A stretch of 64,000 nucleotides of DNA from Paucibacter sediminis. Lineage in GTDB: Bacteria > Pseudomonadota > Gammaproteobacteria > Burkholderiales > Burkholderiaceae_C. The notes beneath the pieces were generated by a model, which saw only the letters and a list, made by a program, of their open reading frames with translations, made no database searches and had not been told where the DNA came from. Positions 58,980-64,000 of this stretch are shown in pieces. Within the stretch, counting starts at the first letter, position 1; each line of letters opens with the position of its first letter. The position numbers were made by a program, and so were the translations under genes. Location of the stretch: positions 2,026,001 to 2,090,000 of the forward strand of contig NZ_CP116346.1 in assembly GCF_030254645.1 (NCBI RefSeq), given 5' to 3'.

Positions 58980-59876
58980 TCAGTTGTAAAGCGTGCCGGT
59001 GTTGACGATGGGCTGAGTCTCCTTGTCGGAGCACAGCACCACCAGCAGATTGGACACCATGGCCGCCTTGCGCTCGTCGTCCAGCACCACGATATCGCGC
59101 TCGCTCAGACCCTTGAGCGCTTCCTCCACCATGCTCACCGCGCCCAGCACGATCTTCTTGCGCGCGCTGATGATGGCGTCGGCCTGCTGGCGGCGCAGCA
59201 TCACCTGGGCGATCTCGGGTGCATAGGCGAGGTGGGTGATCTTGGCGTCCAGCACGCGCACGCCGGCCTGCTCGAAGCGCTCCTGCAGCTGCGCCACCAG
59301 GGCCGCGGCCACCTCGTCCTGGCCGGCGCGCAAGGTGGTTTCGCCGGTATCCAGGTCATCCCCTTCGTCATAGGCGAACTGGGCCGCCAGATGGCGGATC
59401 GCGGCCTCGGCCTGGATGCGCACATAGGCCTCGAAATCGTCCACCTCGAAGATGGCGCGCGCGGTGTCCTGCACGCGCCAGACCACCGCGGCGCTGATCT
59501 CCACCGGGTTGCCGCGCTTGTCGTTGACCTTCAGCGTGGGCGCGTTCAGGTTGCGCGCGCGCAGCGAGAGCTTGCGCTTGAGCTTCAGCGGGTTCGCCCA
59601 GCGCAGGCCGTCCTGGCGGTCGGTGCCGCTGTAATGCCCGAACAGGGTGAGGATGCGCGCCTCGTTGGGCTGCTGCATATAGAGCCCGGCGAGGGCGATC
59701 GCCGCGGCGATCAGCAGCGCCAGCCCGCCCAGTATCCGGGTCAGCGTGCCGGCCTCGGCGCCGCTGGCCAGCAGCGCCAGGCCGCCGGCGATACCCAGCA
59801 GACCCAGCAGCACGGCCGCATACCCATTGGCCGTGCTGGCCGCCTTCTCGGAACGAATCTCCTGCCGTACTTGCAT
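58980..59876 (-). CDS. SPFH/prohibitin-like membrane protein
   Basis: 298 residues. Two N-terminal membrane helices (about 18-40 and 47-68) followed by an SPFH domain: [69 protein letters not shown] and [40 protein letters not shown]. Such proteins build membrane microdomains. Its start lies directly at a palindromic operator, so it has its own control. Neighbour of the fused permease-peptidase gene. Confidence 0.88.
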   Translation of the reverse strand: MQVRQEIRSEKAASTANGYAAVLLGLLGIAGGLALLASGAEAGTLTRILGGLALLIAAAIALAGLYMQQPNEARILTLFGHYSGTDRQDGLRWANPLKLKRKLSLRARNLNAPTLKVNDKRGNPVEISAAVVWRVQDTARAIFEVDDFEAYVRIQAEAAIRHLAAQFAYDEGDDLDTGETTLRAGQDEVAAALVAQLQERFEQAGVRVLDAKITHLAYAPEIAQVMLRRQQADAIISARKKIVLGAVSMVEEALKGLSERDIVVLDDERKAAMVSNLLVVLCSDKETQPIVNTGTLYN

Positions 59877-59908
59877 GTGATATCTCCCTTAATGGTGATA
59901 TCACTTTA
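59877..59908. promoter_or_regulatory. Tandem GTGATATCAC palindromes over the SPFH promoter and ribosome site
   Basis: GTGATATCAC (59895-59904) is a perfect 10-base palindrome; GTGATATCTC (59877-59886) is the same with one change, 18 bases away start to start. On the minus strand a weak promoter, TTGCCT (59926-59931) and TAAAGT (59903-59908) with 17 bases between, runs into the first copy, and the second lies between the AAGGGAG ribosome site and the SPFH ATG. A bound repressor would block both. Confidence 0.6.
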
Positions 59909-59934
59909 ATGTCATTCGACAGGGCAGGCAAGCG

Positions 59935-62900
59935 CTATTGCAAGGCCACCTTGCTGAGGTTGTCGTCCGAGTTGCGGTCGATGCGCATGTTGTAGGGATC
60001 CACGCCCACCCATTTGGGCTCCTGGTCCACCACCAGGCTGAACAGCTGCTTGCCGGACTTCAGCGCGCGCCGCTCCAGCAGCAGCACCGCGCTCTTCTTG
60101 AAGCCGGGCTTGCCGGGCTCGGCGCTGAACACGCCAATCTCGAAGGCCTCGTCCAGCGGCGCCTCGGTCTCCTTGCCCTTGCCATCGGCGTAGAGCTTCT
60201 TGGCCTCGACGCTGAACGTCACCTCGTAGCGGCCATCGGCGCGCTTGCGCGCCTTGGCGTCATTGGCCTTCAGGTCGTAGAGCGTGATGTGCTCGAACAG
60301 ATCGGCGATCAGCTGTTCATGCTGCGGGCCGGCCTCGGCGCGCAGCAGGCGCAGGAAGTCGCTGGAGGCGGGGTAGGGCGCGGCCTTGAAGGCGTACTGC
60401 GCCAGCAGCTTCTGCAGCGCGCGGTTCAGCACCTCCTCGCCCAGCACCTCCTTGAGCCAGTACATCACCAGCGCACCCTTGCGGTAATGCACATAACCCT
60501 GGTTTTCCACGCGCGCCAGCGGCAGCTCTTCCACCGTCTCGCCGCCGCGCTCGCGCAGATAGCGGTCCAGCTCGAGCTTGAGGAAGCGGCGCAGCTGCTC
60601 GCGGCCGTAGAGCTTCTCCATCACCAGCAGGGCCGAGTATTGGGCGAAGGATTCCGACAGCAGGGTCATGCCCTGCTTGTCGGCGCCCACCACCTGGTGC
60701 GCCCACCACTGGTGGCCGAACTCGTGCGCGGTCACATAGCTGACCAGATCGATGTTTTCGTCGGCCTTGTCTTCCTTGAAGTCCTGGATGAAGCCGATCG
60801 CCTCCGAGTAGGGCATGGTGTTGGCAAAGGCCTGGGCAAAGCGCTGGTAGGCCGGGAACTCCAGGATGCGGGCCTGGCGGAACTGGTAGTTGGAGAAGGA
60901 CTGGCTGAACAGCTCCAGGGAGGTGCGCATCGCCGTCAGCATGCGCGGCGCATTGCTGGCATGCGCGGGATGGTGGTAGACGGCCAGCTCCACCGGCTCA
61001 CGGCCCACCCATTGGTCCTTCAGGATCGCGTAGCGCGCCGATTGCAGCGAGAAGAAATTGTGGATCGGCGCCTCGGCCTTGGTGACCAGGGTGCGGCGGC
61101 CGTTGGTGATGGTGTCGCTGACCGTGTAGCCCGGCGCCAGCGGGGTCTGGTCGGCATCGGTGCTGAGGGTGATGTCGGCCGTCACCCAGTCGCTGTCGTG
61201 GCGCAGGTAGTGGTGGGCGTTGGCCTCCTGGTCTTCCAGCTTGGCCACGCGCAGCTCGGCCGGCAGGCCGTATTTGCGGCGCTTGCTGCGGTCCTGCAGA
61301 AAGATGCGCCGGCTCACGCCCAGCACCGGGGTGAGCTCGAAGTTGTCGAGGAAGCTGCCGTTGGCGACGATGCGGGTGAAGGGCTGGCTGTTGACGAAGC
61401 CCGCCTCCTCGCGCAGGAACTCGAAGCGCAGCGCGCGCCGCTCGCCCGGCTGCATCGGCGTGGCCAGGCGGTAGATGCGGTAGCCGAAGCGCGGGTATTC
61501 CTTGTCCAGCGTGGCGCCGTCCAGTTCCAGTTGCCGTACCTTCAGATTCGGATCGAAGCGCACATGCACGGCGCTCAGGGCCTGGCCGCTGCGGTTCTCC
61601 AGCTGGTAGCTGCCCGTGGCGATGGCGCGGATCTGCTGCGGGTAGAGATCGACCTTCAGCGTCACATGGGTGATGGAGGGCTGGGGCAGGTTCTCGAAGG
61701 GCAGCAGGGCGCGCTCGGCATCGGCCTGGCGCTGCTCCTCGGCCGGCTGGGTGCGGTACTCGTTGAGGATGTTGGTGTTGAAGTAGATCCAGCCGCCCAG
61801 GCCCAGCCAGCTGAGCGTGCTGAGCGCGAGCAGGACGCCCGGCGTGCCCTTGAGCCGCGCCGGCAGGCGCGCCAGGCGCGGGCGCAGGCTGGTCTCGGCG
61901 CCGCGGCGCCACAGCAGGTGGGTGAGCACCAGCAGCATCGCCGCGAAGGCCAGCCAGTAGCCCTGGTGCCAGGCCCGGCCGATCCAGAAATGGCCCATGC
62001 CATTCATGTCGGAGAGCGGCACGCTGGCGGTGTCGGCGTAGTTGTAGAGCTTGTGCTCGAAGCCCATATTGGCCATGGTGGTGCCCAGCACCGTGTAGAC
62101 CAGCATCAGCGCCCAGCCGACGAATTTGTGCGGCACCAGGGCCTGCACGAACACCGCCAGCACGCCCAGCAGGAAGGCGGTGATCAGGCTGGGCAGCAGG
62201 AACCAGAGCAGATAGGCGCCCGGCTCAAAGCGGGTGTAGCCGTGATAGAGCTGGAACAGCATGCCGGTGGCCACGCCCACCACCAGGGTGGCCAGCAGCA
62301 CCAGCGTGATGGCCAGCACCTTGGGCGCCAGAAAGGCCCAGCTCGGCGCCGCGGTGGCATCGACGATCTCGTGGATGCGGCGCTCGCGGTCGCGCCACAC
62401 CAGCTCGCCGGCGTAATAGACGGCGATGATGATGGGGATCAGGGTGAAGCCGCCCAGCAGGCCCTCCACCACCGCGCGCGTCACCGGCAGATAGGCCACG
62501 CCGCGCGTCTCACCGGTGAGCGAGATCGCGCCGATGGCGTTGAACACCCCCAGCGCCAGCAGCACGAAGAAGGCCGGGCTGCGGAACACGAAGGCCATGT
62601 CGAAGCGCGTCAGCGCCTTGAACTGCAGCCAGCTCGCGCGGCCGCCCTGGCTGGGGCTGGCGAGCGGTTTGGGCGCGGGCGCCGGGTCGCTGGCCGCCTT
62701 GCCGGCGGCGCTGGCCAATTTGGCGCCCTTGGCCTCGAAGCGGAACAGGCCGTAGGCGAGCGCAAACAGCGCCGCGCCCACGCCCAGCCAGAGCAGGCGG
62801 TTCCACAGCAGCACGCCCTGCAGCGCGGGCAGCATGCTGTTGCGATCGGCGCTGGTCCAGTACTTGGTGACGCGGCTCAGCGCGCCCACGCCGAAGGGGT

Positions 62901-63522
62901 CGGCCAGCGAGGAGAGCGTGTCCAGCGCCGGGTCGGCCAGCATCACGCGGCTGGTGATGAAGAGCACCATGAAGGCGACCACGCCGACATAGGTCCACAT
63001 CATCGAGCGCGTGGCGGTGGCCAGGGCAAAGAAGCCGGCGCTCATCACCAGCAGGGTGGGCAGGGTGTAGACCAGCAGCGCCCAGGCATAGTGCGAGAGC
63101 ACCAGGGGTCCGACCTTCTCGGCGTCCAGCCACGGCATGGCCGAGCCGACCAGCATCGCCAGCGGCACCGCGCAGCAGACCAGGAAGGCGACGCCGAACG
63201 CGCCCAGGAAGCGCCCCAGCAGGTAGTCGAACTTGCTGACGCGGGTGGCGCGCAGGATCGGCGCGAAGCCGGTCTCGTCGTCGCGTATCACCACGTTCGC
63301 GACGAAGGCGGTGACGACGAAGATCGCCAGCAGATTCATGGTGCCCAGGGTCTGCAGGATGGCGTAGGGCGAGTTGACGTTGACATTGCCCTTGGCGCCG
63401 ATCTGGATCTCGTCGATCGTCACTGCGCCGAAGGTCAGCAGGAAGAACAGCACAAAGGCCACCGCGAACAGCGGCGAGCGCAGCTGGTAGCGCGCCTCGA
63501 AGGCGGCAATCTTGGCAAGCAT
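59935..63522 (-). CDS. ABC permease fused to M1 family aminopeptidase
   Basis: 1195 residues, unusually long. Residues about 15-245 and 350-600 hold two sets of about six membrane helices each, like two permease halves of an ABC exporter; a Pro/Ala-rich linker (about 270-300) joins them. From about 640 a periplasmic M1 metallopeptidase follows, with zinc ligands His933, His937 (HEFGHQWW) and Glu957 (LSESFAQY); the Glu is 20 residues after the last His, one more than in typical M1. The partner ATPase gene lies 10 bases upstream. The open frame continues to 63648 but starts better at 63522. Confidence 0.88.
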   Translation of the reverse strand: MLAKIAAFEARYQLRSPLFAVAFVLFFLLTFGAVTIDEIQIGAKGNVNVNSPYAILQTLGTMNLLAIFVVTAFVANVVIRDDETGFAPILRATRVSKFDYLLGRFLGAFGVAFLVCCAVPLAMLVGSAMPWLDAEKVGPLVLSHYAWALLVYTLPTLLVMSAGFFALATATRSMMWTYVGVVAFMVLFITSRVMLADPALDTLSSLADPFGVGALSRVTKYWTSADRNSMLPALQGVLLWNRLLWLGVGAALFALAYGLFRFEAKGAKLASAAGKAASDPAPAPKPLASPSQGGRASWLQFKALTRFDMAFVFRSPAFFVLLALGVFNAIGAISLTGETRGVAYLPVTRAVVEGLLGGFTLIPIIIAVYYAGELVWRDRERRIHEIVDATAAPSWAFLAPKVLAITLVLLATLVVGVATGMLFQLYHGYTRFEPGAYLLWFLLPSLITAFLLGVLAVFVQALVPHKFVGWALMLVYTVLGTTMANMGFEHKLYNYADTASVPLSDMNGMGHFWIGRAWHQGYWLAFAAMLLVLTHLLWRRGAETSLRPRLARLPARLKGTPGVLLALSTLSWLGLGGWIYFNTNILNEYRTQPAEEQRQADAERALLPFENLPQPSITHVTLKVDLYPQQIRAIATGSYQLENRSGQALSAVHVRFDPNLKVRQLELDGATLDKEYPRFGYRIYRLATPMQPGERRALRFEFLREEAGFVNSQPFTRIVANGSFLDNFELTPVLGVSRRIFLQDRSKRRKYGLPAELRVAKLEDQEANAHHYLRHDSDWVTADITLSTDADQTPLAPGYTVSDTITNGRRTLVTKAEAPIHNFFSLQSARYAILKDQWVGREPVELAVYHHPAHASNAPRMLTAMRTSLELFSQSFSNYQFRQARILEFPAYQRFAQAFANTMPYSEAIGFIQDFKEDKADENIDLVSYVTAHEFGHQWWAHQVVGADKQGMTLLSESFAQYSALLVMEKLYGREQLRRFLKLELDRYLRERGGETVEELPLARVENQGYVHYRKGALVMYWLKEVLGEEVLNRALQKLLAQYAFKAAPYPASSDFLRLLRAEAGPQHEQLIADLFEHITLYDLKANDAKARKRADGRYEVTFSVEAKKLYADGKGKETEAPLDEAFEIGVFSAEPGKPGFKKSAVLLLERRALKSGKQLFSLVVDQEPKWVGVDPYNMRIDRNSDDNLSKVALQ

Positions 63523-63532
63523 CGCGCGCTCC

Positions 63533-64000
63533 TCAGGCTTGCGGCGCGGTGGCGCGGCGCGATTGCGCCAGCGTGGCGAAGTAGAAATCCTCCAGCCCGC
63601 CCTCCACCGGCTCGAAGCCGGCGGCCGGCAGCTGGTCGGCCAGCACATGGATGACGGTCTGGCCGCCGCGCAGGCGGTTCGAGATCACCGTCAGGTCCTG
63701 CTGGTAGCCGGCCAGCTGGCTCGACTCGATGGTGCGGCGCCAGACCCGGCCCTTGAGCGTGAGGGTCAGGTCTTGCGGGGCACCGGTCTGCACGATGCGG
63801 CCGGCGCTGATCACCGCCATGCGCGGGCAGAGGTCGGCCACGTCGTCGACGATATGGGTGGAGAGGATCACCACCACGCTCTCGCCGATCTCGGCCAGCA
63901 GGTTGTTGAAGCGGTTGCGCTCCTCGGGGTCGAGGCCGGCGGTGGGCTCGTCGACGATGATGAGCTGGGGCTTGCCGATCAGCGCCTGGGCCACGCCGAA
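63533..64000 (-). CDS. ABC transporter ATP-binding protein, N-terminal part beyond window
   Basis: 156 visible C-terminal residues; the frame is open to the window edge. Walker B LIIVDEPTAGLDPEERNRF and the H-loop STHIVDDVADLC are present, but Walker A and the signature are outside. It lies just upstream of the fused permease-peptidase and is probably its ATPase. Confidence 0.9.
   Translation of the reverse strand, partial: FGVAQALIGKPQLIIVDEPTAGLDPEERNRFNNLLAEIGESVVVILSTHIVDDVADLCPRMAVISAGRIVQTGAPQDLTLTLKGRVWRRTIESSQLAGYQQDLTVISNRLRGGQTVIHVLADQLPAAGFEPVEGGLEDFYFATLAQSRRATAPQA

Noticed and set aside
59938-63654. A 1238-codon open frame on the plus strand
   Set aside because: It lies exactly antisense to the permease-M1 gene, is rich in Arg, Gln, His, Ala and Val as expected from reading GC-rich codons backwards, and has no domain.

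Overview
The window is a GC-rich (strong G/C at third codon positions), densely coded piece of what looks like a betaproteobacterial chromosome. The clues are the atpIBEFHAGDC order followed nearby by hemE and priA, glutathione-linked formaldehyde oxidation, Bug-type periplasmic binding proteins, DUF6502 and caa3-type oxidase genes. The protein sequences suggest Burkholderiales of the Roseateles/Rubrivivax/Paucibacter type; this is recognition from memory, not a search. About 60 protein genes are supported, two cut by the window edges. I saw no tRNA, rRNA, CRISPR array, insertion sequence or prophage.

Layout. 1-7.6 kb: end of a benzoate-type transporter, gshB, a FUSC-family efflux-like protein, a two-CBS protein, the frmA-fghA formaldehyde pair and two small exported proteins. 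7.6-12.7 kb: a gene-free stretch with a perfect 18-bp palindrome, then an FAD monooxygenase divergent from a MarR regulator plus Bug binding protein (with a clear operator between them), then an ABC-F protein. 12.7-20.1 kb: a MocR-type regulator (GntR plus aminotransferase), DUF6502 and lipoprotein genes, and a three-gene unit of EamA exporter, Asp/Glu-type racemase and aminotransferase. 20.1-26.4 kb: a caa3-type cytochrome oxidase operon on the minus strand with two subunit-III-like genes. 26.4-29.2 kb: a translationally coupled phzF, VOC, alaX, GST run. 29.2-31.9 kb: cytochrome c', cytochrome b561, a GNAT and an SMP-30 protein.

32.0-39.3 kb: the complete F1Fo ATP synthase operon, with a pyrimidine-rich leader before atpE, a hairpin between atpD and atpC and a good terminator at the end. 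39.4-49.3 kb: YeaD-like mutarotase, a lemA-TPM-TPM cluster, hemE, priA (with DnaA-box-like dyads in front), an S9 peptidase and an AEC transporter. 49.4-54.2 kb: a membrane-anchored pseudokinase, PhoD and a Rep-type helicase. 54.3-58.7 kb: TonB-dependent receptor, YfiR and a GGDEF/EAL protein in one tight operon. 58.7-64 kb, minus strand: an ABC ATPase, a permease fused to an M1 aminopeptidase, an SPFH protein under tandem palindromes, and a ribbon-helix-helix protein.

The most interesting points are: (1) a shared operator, CAATACAG-N21-CTGTAYTGG, in front of both the EamA transporter operon and phzF, with the same half-sites in front of the mocR gene, which predicts a small MocR regulon in this window; (2) the ABC/M1-peptidase/SPFH/RHH locus; (3) the TonB receptor-YfiR-c-di-GMP operon with a degenerate GGDEF site; (4) the pseudokinase; (5) a 12-14-bp word, (GG)GTCAGGTCTTGC, present five times.
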